DNA of 7,590 nt from Chitinophaga pinensis (GTDB lineage Bacteria > Bacteroidota > Bacteroidia > Flavobacteriales_D > Crocinitomicaceae): contig CAMATR010000069.1 of assembly GCA_945861175.1 (NCBI GenBank), forward strand, positions 1-7,590. The letters run 5' to 3'. Made by a program: the position numbers and the translations under genes. Under the pieces are notes generated by a model. The model did not search any database and was not told the DNA's origin. It saw nothing but the letters and a program-made list of their open reading frames with translations. Positions 1-5,583 of this stretch are shown one piece after another; the stretch's first letter is position 1; the number at the start of each line of letters is the position of its first letter.

Positions 1-661
1 TGCTTCTAATGTTATGGCAGGACACGAAACAACATTGCCTATAACACTGGATCAAATGATCTATCATGCGTCATCGGTGGTGAGGGCAGTAAATCGTGCA
101 TTGATTATCGTGGATCTGCCGTTTGGTTCTTATCAAGGAAATTCGAAAGAGGCCTTATCAAGTGCAATTCGAATCATGAAAGAATCTGGAGGTCACGCCG
201 TAAAAATGGAAGGTGGTTTGGAAATAATTGAATCTATAAAAAGGATTTTAACTGCTGGTATTCCTGTAATGGGACATTTAGGACTCACGCCACAATCAAT
301 ATATAAATTCGGAACATATGTTGTTCGAGCAAAAGAAGAGGAAGAGGCAGATCGCTTATTGGAGGATGCGAAGGCACTAGAGGATGCTGGTTGTTTTGCT
401 ATTGTACTTGAAAAGATACCGGCAAAATTGGCGGAAAAAGTTGCATCGAGCTTAACAATTCCAATTATCGGTATTGGCGCTGGCAGTGGGGTAGACGGAC
501 AAGTTTTAGTTGTGCACGATATGCTGGGGATTAACAATGAATTTAGCCCAAGGTTTTTAAGGAAATACAACAATCTTTACGATCAAATGATGAATTCTTT
601 TAAGGCTTATATTAAAGATGTTCAATCAGGAGATTTCCCAAATGAGAAGGAGCAGTATTGA
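1..661 (+). CDS. panB: 3-methyl-2-oxobutanoate hydroxymethyltransferase (ketopantoate hydroxymethyltransferase), 5' end missing
   Basis: PanB transfers a hydroxymethyl group from 5,10-methylenetetrahydrofolate to 2-oxoisovalerate to make ketopantoate, the first committed step of pantothenate and coenzyme A synthesis, in the cytoplasm. The frame is open from base 2 and begins inside the conserved ASNVMAGHETT stretch, so the ATG at 14 is internal and not the start. About 219 residues are visible; family members have about 270, so roughly 50 N-terminal residues, including the first metal-binding Asp, lie outside the window. Counting the Met at 14 as residue 1, the visible family motifs are VDLPF (metal-ligand Asp34), VKMEGG (Lys64, Glu66), GHLGLTPQS (87-95), the probable catalytic Glu133 in VLEKIP, and the IIGIGAG loop. 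The C-terminus is intact. The gene is followed closely by a pseudouridine synthase, probably in the same transcript. Identification rests on motif agreement with E. coli PanB and is firm. Confidence 0.96.
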   Translation, partial: ASNVMAGHETTLPITLDQMIYHASSVVRAVNRALIIVDLPFGSYQGNSKEALSSAIRIMKESGGHAVKMEGGLEIIESIKRILTAGIPVMGHLGLTPQSIYKFGTYVVRAKEEEEADRLLEDAKALEDAGCFAIVLEKIPAKLAEKVASSLTIPIIGIGAGSGVDGQVLVVHDMLGINNEFSPRFLRKYNNLYDQMMNSFKAYIKDVQSGDFPNEKEQY

Positions 662-691
662 TATTTAATTGCACATTACAAAATCGAAGAT

Positions 692-1390
692 TTGAATACA
701 TTGAGCCTTTTATCTCCTTTAGAAATAATTTTTGAAGACAATCACCTTATTGTGATTAATAAAAAAGCTTCTGAAATTGTGCAGGGAGATAAAACAGGTG
801 ATGAAACACTTCCAGACAAGATAAAGGCTTATTTAAAAGAAAAATACCAAAAACCAGGTAATGTTTTTTGCGGCGTTGTTCATCGTTTAGATCGTCCGAC
901 TTCCGGAGCTGTTATTTTTGCAAGAACAAGCAAAGCATTGGAGCGTTTAAACAAACAATTTCGCGAAAAGGAAACCAATAAAATATATTGGGCCATTGTT
1001 GAAAATAAAGGTGAATTAGGAAATGGTAGTTTAGTACATTACCTAAAGAAAAATGAGAAGCAGAATAAATCATACGCTTCTCTAACAGAATTGCCAGGTT
1101 CAAAAAAGGCAATTTTACAATACCAAAAAATAGCATCATCAGACAACTATCATTTATTGGAAGTAACTTTAGAAACGGGTAGACATCATCAAATTCGTTG
1201 TCAACTTTCAACTATAGGGTTTCCAATTCGTGGAGATGTGAAGTATGGTGCAAAACGTCCAAATAAAGATGCTTCTATTTCCTTGCATGCCAGGTCAATT
1301 GAATTTTTTCATCCTACGACCAAGGAGCTTATTAAGCTTAAGGCTCCAGTTCCTAAAGATGAACTTTGGCATTTTTTTTCCAATTTATAA
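692..1390 (+). CDS. RluA-family RNA pseudouridine synthase without S4 domain
   Basis: This enzyme isomerises specific uridines of rRNA or tRNA to pseudouridine. The signature HRLDRPTSG is at residues 64-72, with the catalytic Asp67; the conserved Tyr99 follows, and the TGRHHQIRCQL motif is at 162-172. The protein is 232 residues and starts almost directly with the catalytic fold. It lacks the N-terminal S4 RNA-binding domain of RluC and RluD and so resembles RluA or TruC in architecture; the target nucleotide cannot be told. No ATG precedes the conserved core. The frame is open from the panB stop, and candidate starts are TTG at 692, TTG at 701 and ATT at 668. I kept 692 because it leaves a normal short N-terminus before IIFEDNHLIVINK, but the start is uncertain. 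It is probably cotranscribed with panB. No hairpin terminator is visible after the stop. Confidence 0.92.
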   Translation: MNTLSLLSPLEIIFEDNHLIVINKKASEIVQGDKTGDETLPDKIKAYLKEKYQKPGNVFCGVVHRLDRPTSGAVIFARTSKALERLNKQFREKETNKIYWAIVENKGELGNGSLVHYLKKNEKQNKSYASLTELPGSKKAILQYQKIASSDNYHLLEVTLETGRHHQIRCQLSTIGFPIRGDVKYGAKRPNKDASISLHARSIEFFHPTTKELIKLKAPVPKDELWHFFSNL

Positions 1391-1424
1391 TTTACTGTAG
1401 ATAATTAAGTTTCTAAAAATTCCT

Positions 1425-1432
1425 TAAATTTG
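1425..1432 (+). promoter_or_regulatory. Candidate Bacteroidota -7 promoter element ahead of the fusion gene
   Basis: TAAATTTG matches the Bacteroidota -7 consensus TAnnTTTG exactly. It ends 24 bases before the ATG at 1457, which allows a short leader. I found no convincing TTTG-like -33 box 17-23 bases upstream, so only half of the expected signal is present. The motif is common by chance in AT-rich DNA. Its place in the only sizeable gap between the pseudouridine synthase and the fusion gene supports it. Confidence 0.35.
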
Positions 1433-1456
1433 ACTTGAAACGAAACTACTTAGTCG

Positions 1457-3421
1457 ATGAACCTTGGATTTGAAAAAATCAAAATTGTTTATTACACGGA
1501 CCCTTTATGTTCCACTTGTTGGTCGTTTGAGCCATATATCCAAAAGTTTTTAAGCGAATATTCTCTTTTTATTGATTTTGAAATACGCATGGGTGGTTTA
1601 CTGAAAGACTTTGCTGGGCTGCCTCAACTCGAATCTAAAAGCACTAATTCTGAGCATTTATTGAAGCTCTGGCAGTCAGAATCTAAAAAGTATGGGATAC
1701 ATCTCGAATCAGACATTTGGACAAAAAAACAAATTAAATCTTCATTTCCTGCCAGTGAAGCATTTTGCGCTATTCAAATGCAATCAGCTGACAAAGCTGA
1801 TGTTTTTTTAAGATTATTAAGGGAGTCACTCTTTCTTTTAGGCAAAGACATTAGTGAAACTGCTGTAATAAACACTTGTGCAATGTTATCAAATATCGAT
1901 TTCATAAAATTTAAAAGTGATTTAAAAAGTGGCGAGGCATTGAAAATTTTTCAATTTCAAATAGATGAACGTAAGAAAGATAAAGTTCGGTTTTTCCCAA
2001 GTTTTGTGATTGAAAATTCTTTGGGTGAACGAAGAAAAATAGTGGAAAATCCGAATTTTAATACTTTTCATGATGTTATAAATCAACTTGAAATCTATTT
2101 TAATGAATTAACTGAGGGTAGAATATTAAAGAAAAATTCTTTACAAAATCCGCTTGATATTCTAAAGAAATATGAGATGTTATGCATAAGTGAATTAAAG
2201 GTGCTCTCTGGTTTAAATGAAAAAAAAATACAAAAAGTAATCGACAGTGCATACAATGATGGTTTGTTGATCAAGGAAAAATTCGGTGCAATAATCTATT
2301 GGAAATGGAATCAAACACCTTATCGTTACAAAAGGCATAGAATAATTGATCAATCAGTAATTATAGGTGGTGGTATTTGTGGGTCCTTTTTATCTTCAGC
2401 ACTTGCTATTACAGCTAATACTGCCCTGACTTATGAGCGAAAGGGTGAGTTGAGGACCGGTGGTATTGGTTTCTTATTATTGGAAAATGGATTGAAAGCT
2501 TTGGATTCTATTGGTTGTAAGACAAAAGCATATAAAAAGGGAAATCCTATTAATTTTTTCAGGGCAATTCGTCCTGATGGGACAATCATCTTTGAAAAAA
2601 CATTAAATAATTGCCTTGCTATTAGTAGGGAAGACCTTTTGTCAATACTCGAAGATGGCTCCAATGAGATCATAGAAAAAGAATGCATGCATCTTATTGA
2701 TTCCAATGGAGTAAACCAGGCAGTTTTTGATGATGAATCCTCAAGTAAGGCGGATTTATTATTTGTTACAGATGGTGTTAGATCAAAAATTAGAAAGCAG
2801 TTGTTTCCTAATGTTGAATTAAGAGAGGTGCATCAGCGAGAAATTGTATGTTTCGTAAATATCCCTAATCAAAAAATGCAAGAGGATCTCTTTCTAAAGG
2901 TAATCAACATGGATGAGAGTAAAGGGATTGGATTTATTCCCTTAGGAAATGACAATTATATTTGGTTTTTGCAGTTCAGCAATGACCTGAACCCAATTCA
3001 AAATTCAGATACTGAAACTTTGAGAAGTTTTACTATTCAATCAATAGAAGGTTTTCCAGATTATCTTAAGCGAATTATTTTAGCATCTGATTTCAGTAAA
3101 TCTTTCCTGTGGATTTCAAAACGAATGGAGTTACTACCTAAGTTTCACAATAAAAATGCAATTTTACTCGGAGATGCTGCGCATCCGCTTTTAGCATTGA
3201 CTAGTCAAGGGGCAAATTCTGCTTTGGAAGATGCAGCAATAATGGTTTCTTTATTATCAGACAAAGGAGAAAATGAATCGATTGAAGAAATTTTTCAGGA
3301 ATTTTATGATCTTCGCAAAGATGCAATTGCGCACTATATCAAAGAAGGTGATTTGCTTTCTGCAGATTTTCACGATCTTTCAGTTAACAAGAATTTTAAA
3401 CTGCCCTTGAGTATTCATTGA
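1457..3421 (+). CDS. Fusion of a DsbA/SpxH-like thioredoxin-fold domain with a class A FAD-dependent monooxygenase
   Basis: One uninterrupted 654-residue frame encodes two enzymes. Residues 1-220 resemble the DsbA/FrnE-like group that includes the ClpXP adaptor SpxH (YjbH): a YTDPLCSTCW active site with Cys18 and Cys21 near the N-terminus, a MGGLLKD strand, the helical insert around SFPASEAFCAIQ, and a probable cis-proline at Pro181 in RFFPSF. Residues 225-290 look like a small winged-helix-type unit ending in IIYWKW. Residues 298-654 are a PHBH-type flavoprotein: the GGGICG dinucleotide-binding loop at 304-309 followed by an acidic strand end (TYERKGE), TDGVRSKIR at 438-446, and GDAAHPL at 572-578 with SQGANSALEDA. 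There is no signal peptide, so the protein should be cytoplasmic. The flavin domain would use NAD(P)H and O2 to hydroxylate an unknown substrate. The junction near residue 295 has no in-frame ATG. The downstream aminotransferase is 2 bases away. Confidence 0.88.
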   Translation: MNLGFEKIKIVYYTDPLCSTCWSFEPYIQKFLSEYSLFIDFEIRMGGLLKDFAGLPQLESKSTNSEHLLKLWQSESKKYGIHLESDIWTKKQIKSSFPASEAFCAIQMQSADKADVFLRLLRESLFLLGKDISETAVINTCAMLSNIDFIKFKSDLKSGEALKIFQFQIDERKKDKVRFFPSFVIENSLGERRKIVENPNFNTFHDVINQLEIYFNELTEGRILKKNSLQNPLDILKKYEMLCISELKVLSGLNEKKIQKVIDSAYNDGLLIKEKFGAIIYWKWNQTPYRYKRHRIIDQSVIIGGGICGSFLSSALAITANTALTYERKGELRTGGIGFLLLENGLKALDSIGCKTKAYKKGNPINFFRAIRPDGTIIFEKTLNNCLAISREDLLSILEDGSNEIIEKECMHLIDSNGVNQAVFDDESSSKADLLFVTDGVRSKIRKQLFPNVELREVHQREIVCFVNIPNQKMQEDLFLKVINMDESKGIGFIPLGNDNYIWFLQFSNDLNPIQNSDTETLRSFTIQSIEGFPDYLKRIILASDFSKSFLWISKRMELLPKFHNKNAILLGDAAHPLLALTSQGANSALEDAAIMVSLLSDKGENESIEEIFQEFYDLRKDAIAHYIKEGDLLSADFHDLSVNKNFKLPLSIH

Positions 3422-3423
3422 TA

Positions 3424-4611
3424 ATGAAAATGGACAATTTTTCTAATGACAAAGTGGACATTCGAAGTCTACGACGAAAAGCATTTAATTACCGTTGGGC
3501 AACTTTGGAGGAAGATGTGATTCCCCTGACGGCTGCAGATCCTGATTTCCCGACTGCACCTGAGATAAGAGAAGCAATAAGTCAATATTGCTCAGATGGA
3601 TATTTTTCCTATTGCCCAGCAGAGGGTCTTATGGATTTTAAAATTGCAATTTCACAATGGTATTTTGATCGCTATGATGCGCTGTGTAATCCTGAATTCG
3701 TATTACCAGTAAACAGTGCTGCTCATGGTCTTTTTATTACTTCCGCTAAAATTTTAAGTCTTGGAGATAATGCAATAATTCCAGATCCTGTGGATTTTCT
3801 TTTTCGTAAATCGATTGAAGCTGCCGGTGCTGAGGTTCGCACCTGTCCAATTGATCAAGATACAGCCTGGCAATCTATTGATGCGATTGAAGAATTAATA
3901 GATGCGAGGACAAGGGCCATATTTATTTGTAATCCCAATAATCCTATAGGCAAAAAACTTCCAACGAATTTTTTAAATGAATTAATTGTTTTAGCTGCCA
4001 AGTATCAGTTATGGATTGTTTCCGATGAGATTTGGGCCGACATTACTTTTGGTGAACCAACAAAAAGTATATTGAATAGAGAATTAGTTGATTATTCAAA
4101 AAAAATAGTTGTCTCGGGACTATCAAAGAATTTTGGACTAGCAGGCCTAAGAATTGGGTATGTGATTTGTCCCAATCAACACGTATTTGATTCAATATTC
4201 AAATCTTCAGGTCATCAATCTACAGCATTTGGTATTTCTGGTCTTTCGCAAATGGCAGGTGCTGCGGCCTTTTCAAAAGCAGAATATTGGCTAGAAGAAT
4301 TTAAAGTGCATCTGACCAAAATGCGGTCTTTGACAATAGATTTTATTAATAAAACAAATTTTCTTGCGCCTGTTCGCCCTGATGCAACTTATCTTGCTTT
4401 TCCAAAAATAATAAATACGGATTTGAAAGCTGATGAACTTGTCCACTTGATTCATCAGCAAGCCAGAGTAGCATTGGTTCCTGGAGGAAAGGAATGGTTT
4501 GAGCAACATTCAGATGGTCACATACGAATTTGCTATGCTACTTCAGAAGAACTGCTTAAAGAAGCTTTTGAACGTATCAGCAAGGTTCAAGCTAGTAAAG
4601 GTGTTTTTTGA
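3424..4611 (+). CDS. Fold-type I PLP-dependent aminotransferase (class I/II, aspartate aminotransferase-like)
   Basis: Members of this family move amino groups between amino acids and 2-oxo acids using pyridoxal phosphate; some relatives (MalY/PatB) are C-S lyases. Numbered from the ATG at 3424 (395 residues), the protein shows an N-terminal AADPDFPTAPEI, NPNNPIG with the Asn that contacts the cofactor, the DEIW Asp that contacts the pyridine nitrogen, the Schiff-base Lys235 in SGLSKNFGLAGLRIGY, and the substrate-carboxylate Arg368 in HIRICYA. Length and motif order are those of a complete enzyme. The SxSKxxGLAGLRIGY form favours an aspartate-aminotransferase-like enzyme over MalY, but the amino donor is not predictable. 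A TTG at 3418 overlaps the upstream stop and an ATG at 3430 is also possible; 3424 was preferred because it is the first ATG, 2 bases after the stop of the fusion gene. That spacing indicates translational coupling and joint expression with the thioredoxin-monooxygenase fusion. Confidence 0.91.
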   Translation: MKMDNFSNDKVDIRSLRRKAFNYRWATLEEDVIPLTAADPDFPTAPEIREAISQYCSDGYFSYCPAEGLMDFKIAISQWYFDRYDALCNPEFVLPVNSAAHGLFITSAKILSLGDNAIIPDPVDFLFRKSIEAAGAEVRTCPIDQDTAWQSIDAIEELIDARTRAIFICNPNNPIGKKLPTNFLNELIVLAAKYQLWIVSDEIWADITFGEPTKSILNRELVDYSKKIVVSGLSKNFGLAGLRIGYVICPNQHVFDSIFKSSGHQSTAFGISGLSQMAGAAAFSKAEYWLEEFKVHLTKMRSLTIDFINKTNFLAPVRPDATYLAFPKIINTDLKADELVHLIHQQARVALVPGGKEWFEQHSDGHIRICYATSEELLKEAFERISKVQASKGVF

Positions 4612-4619
4612 TACACCTT
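4598..4619 (+). terminator. Stem-loop over the aminotransferase stop codon, possible weak terminator
   Basis: AAGGTGT at 4598-4604 pairs perfectly with ACACCTT at 4613-4619 around an 8-base loop that contains most of the TGA stop (4609-4611). A run of five T follows at 4626-4630, after six intervening bases. The stem is only 7 bp with three G-C pairs and the T run is displaced, so this is a weak candidate. It could instead protect the 3' end of the messenger. No better terminator is seen for the two-gene unit in 4612-4700. Confidence 0.35.
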
Positions 4620-4706
4620 ACGCGATTTTTAGAAGCTTTTCGAAACCTTTAATTCAAAATTATTTGAATAGGGGAGCAGCAATTTAACACGAGAGAAATT
4701 ATTCAC

Positions 4707-4738
4707 AAAAAAAATGCCACCCAATTGAGCAGCATTTT
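4707..4738 (-). terminator. Factor-independent terminator of tRNA-Ala
   Basis: Read on the minus strand, the sequence from 4738 down to 4711 folds into a 12-bp stem closed by an AATT tetraloop (4723-4726), and the 3' arm continues into eight consecutive T (4714-4707). Three of the pairs are G-U wobbles that exist only in the minus-strand RNA; on the plus strand they would be A-C mismatches and no T run follows. The direction is therefore clear. It begins 8 bases past the 3' end of the tRNA, so the tRNA gene appears to be a single-gene transcription unit. Confidence 0.85.
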
Positions 4739-4746
4739 AATCAGTG

Positions 4747-4820
4747 TGGAGAAGATGGGATTCGAACCCACGACCTCTTGACTGCCAGTCAAGCGCTCTA
4801 GCCAACTGAGCTACATCCCC
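4747..4820 (-). tRNA. tRNA-Ala, anticodon GGC
   Basis: A 74-base cloverleaf is readable on the minus strand: acceptor GGGGATG/CTTCTCC, D arm GCTC/GAGC, anticodon arm CTTGA/TCAAG with loop CTGGCAG, and T arm GTGGG/CCCAT with loop TTCGAAT. The anticodon GGC is at 4784-4786 and reads GCC alanine codons. The acceptor carries the G3-U70 wobble pair and the A73 discriminator, which are the identity elements known for alanyl-tRNA synthetase and confirm the amino acid independently. One acceptor pair (position 6 with 67) is a U-U mismatch. The 3' CCA is not encoded, because the bases after A73 read CAC, so it must be added by CCA-adding enzyme. It has its own terminator and a probable promoter. Confidence 0.97.
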
Positions 4821-4833
4821 TAATTTTGTTGAT

Positions 4834-4864
4834 CAAAAATAAACTTTATTTGGAAGAATTCACA
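4834..4864 (-). promoter_or_regulatory. Candidate Bacteroidota promoter of tRNA-Ala
   Basis: On the minus strand TATTTTTG (4841-4834) matches the -7 consensus TAnnTTTG exactly. After a 19-base spacer, TGTG (4864-4861) matches three of the four bases of the -33 box TTTG. Spacing is that expected for the primary sigma factor of Bacteroidota. The -7 box ends 13 bases before the mature tRNA 5' end, leaving a short 5' leader for RNase P to remove. Confidence 0.6.
4845..4852 (+). promoter_or_regulatory. Possible -7 element for the methyltransferase gene
   Basis: TTTATTTG differs from TAnnTTTG at one base, and a TTTG (4825-4828) lies 16 bases upstream, a little closer than usual. It would start a transcript about 35 bases before the GTG at 4895. 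It overlaps the spacer of the divergent tRNA promoter. The region 4821-4894 is AT-rich, so the match may be chance. Confidence 0.2.
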
Positions 4865-4894
4865 TTGTAACTGTACATTTTCTATTTTCACATC

Positions 4895-5503
4895 GTGCAA
4901 CTTGTCAGACGAATCAAAGAACTTATTGAAAAGGGGGAACTTCCTCCGGATGAACTGATGGATGGGGTTCTTCCAGACGAATATAAATTGCATGCCGCGC
5001 GGCATTTTTCAGGATGTTACATAATTAAACTTGCAGCTGAATTCCTTTCTGAAGTGTTTAATCCAAGAATTCTAGACATTGGTTCGGGTTCAGGGAAATT
5101 CTGTCAATTAGGAGCATTAATTCATCCGTACACTCAATTTACAGGGGTAGAATATCGTCTCGATTTGGTTGATATTGCTCTGGAATTGAAGAGAGATTTT
5201 CAATTAGACAACGTAAAATTCATAAATGAAAACATTGTAAATCATTCGTTTCAGCCATACAACGGATTTTTTATGTTCAATCCCTTCCTTGAGCATCGCA
5301 ATGCTGCAGCGAGGATGGATCATTTTCAGGATGCGCCTGAAAAAGAAATGGAGTATAGCCATTATGTTCAAGACCAATTGTCTCAATGTCAGCCTGGTGC
5401 GCGATTAGCTACATTTTATGTTTTGAAAAACCAGATTCCATCAAATTTCAAAGTGGTAAAAGAATCAATGGGCGACATGTTACTGTTTTGGATCAGTGAA
5501 TAG
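4895..5503 (+). CDS. Class I SAM-dependent methyltransferase of unknown substrate
   Basis: The 202-residue protein has a helical N-terminal section (residues 1-50) and a Rossmann-like methyltransferase core: motif I ILDIGSGSGKFC (59-70) binds S-adenosylmethionine, Glu86 in GVEYR is the acidic residue that contacts the ribose, and FMFNPF (126-131) stands at the motif IV position. The N-P-F triad recalls the N/D-P-P-Y/F motif of amino-methylating enzymes but lacks one proline, so it does not settle the substrate. No DNA- or RNA-binding domain is visible. The start is a GTG: the frame is open from the TAA at 4868 and the only alternatives upstream are CTG, ATT and ATC; the first in-frame ATG (residue 22) would cut into a conserved-looking N-terminus. 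It diverges from the tRNA gene and is followed 80 bases later by the propeller gene. Confidence 0.82.
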   Translation: MQLVRRIKELIEKGELPPDELMDGVLPDEYKLHAARHFSGCYIIKLAAEFLSEVFNPRILDIGSGSGKFCQLGALIHPYTQFTGVEYRLDLVDIALELKRDFQLDNVKFINENIVNHSFQPYNGFFMFNPFLEHRNAAARMDHFQDAPEKEMEYSHYVQDQLSQCQPGARLATFYVLKNQIPSNFKVVKESMGDMLLFWISE

Positions 5504-5519
5504 GGGTGAGCTCTAATAA

Positions 5520-5539
5520 AAAATCACACGTGTTATTTT
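5520..5539. repeat. 20-base imperfect palindrome between methyltransferase and propeller genes
   Basis: Centred on ACACGTGT, the two half-sites pair over 9 of 10 positions, with one C/T mismatch at the sixth position from each end. As RNA it could form only a weak, mostly A-U hairpin. As DNA it has the form of a site for a dimeric regulator. It lies 44 bases upstream of the ATG at 5584. No regulator gene is nearby and no second copy was noticed. Confidence 0.3.
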
Positions 5540-5583
5540 AAGCAACTGAATGCGTTCTATCGAAGAACCAATGCTTTTATACC

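Noticed and set aside
193..573. Minus-strand open frame of 126 codons antisense to panB
   Set aside because: It lies wholly inside a clear panB reading frame, its translation is a low-complexity Ser/Ala-rich string with no domain, and it follows from codon bias of the sense gene. The antisense frames at 912-1211, 2431-2706, 4291-4509 and 5204-5386 were rejected on the same grounds.
1391..1456. Terminator after the pseudouridine synthase
   Set aside because: No G-C containing stem or T run was found in this gap, so transcription from panB may continue into the fusion gene.
1457..3421. Fusion as an artefact of a frameshift joining two genes
   Set aside because: The frame stays coding and motif-rich on both sides of the junction without a shift, and both domains read in the same frame. 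A single base error cannot be fully excluded, but nothing in the sequence points to one.
4650..4666. TTCAAA/TTTGAA inverted repeat after the aminotransferase
   Set aside because: The stem is 6 bp, almost all A-T, with no T run after it. It is expected by chance in this AT-rich spacer.
4499..4687. Plus-strand frame overlapping the aminotransferase 3' end
   Set aside because: It starts inside the aminotransferase in another frame and its product has no recognisable feature. Most of its length is explained by the overlap.
4821..4828. TAATTTTG, an exact plus-strand match to the -7 promoter consensus
   Set aside because: The place for its -33 box falls inside the tRNA gene and has no TTTG-like bases at any accepted spacing.
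4820..5005. Minus-strand frame of 61 codons across the tRNA promoter region and methyltransferase start
   Set aside because: It overlaps the methyltransferase gene antisense and reads through the tRNA promoter candidate. Its translation shows no domain.
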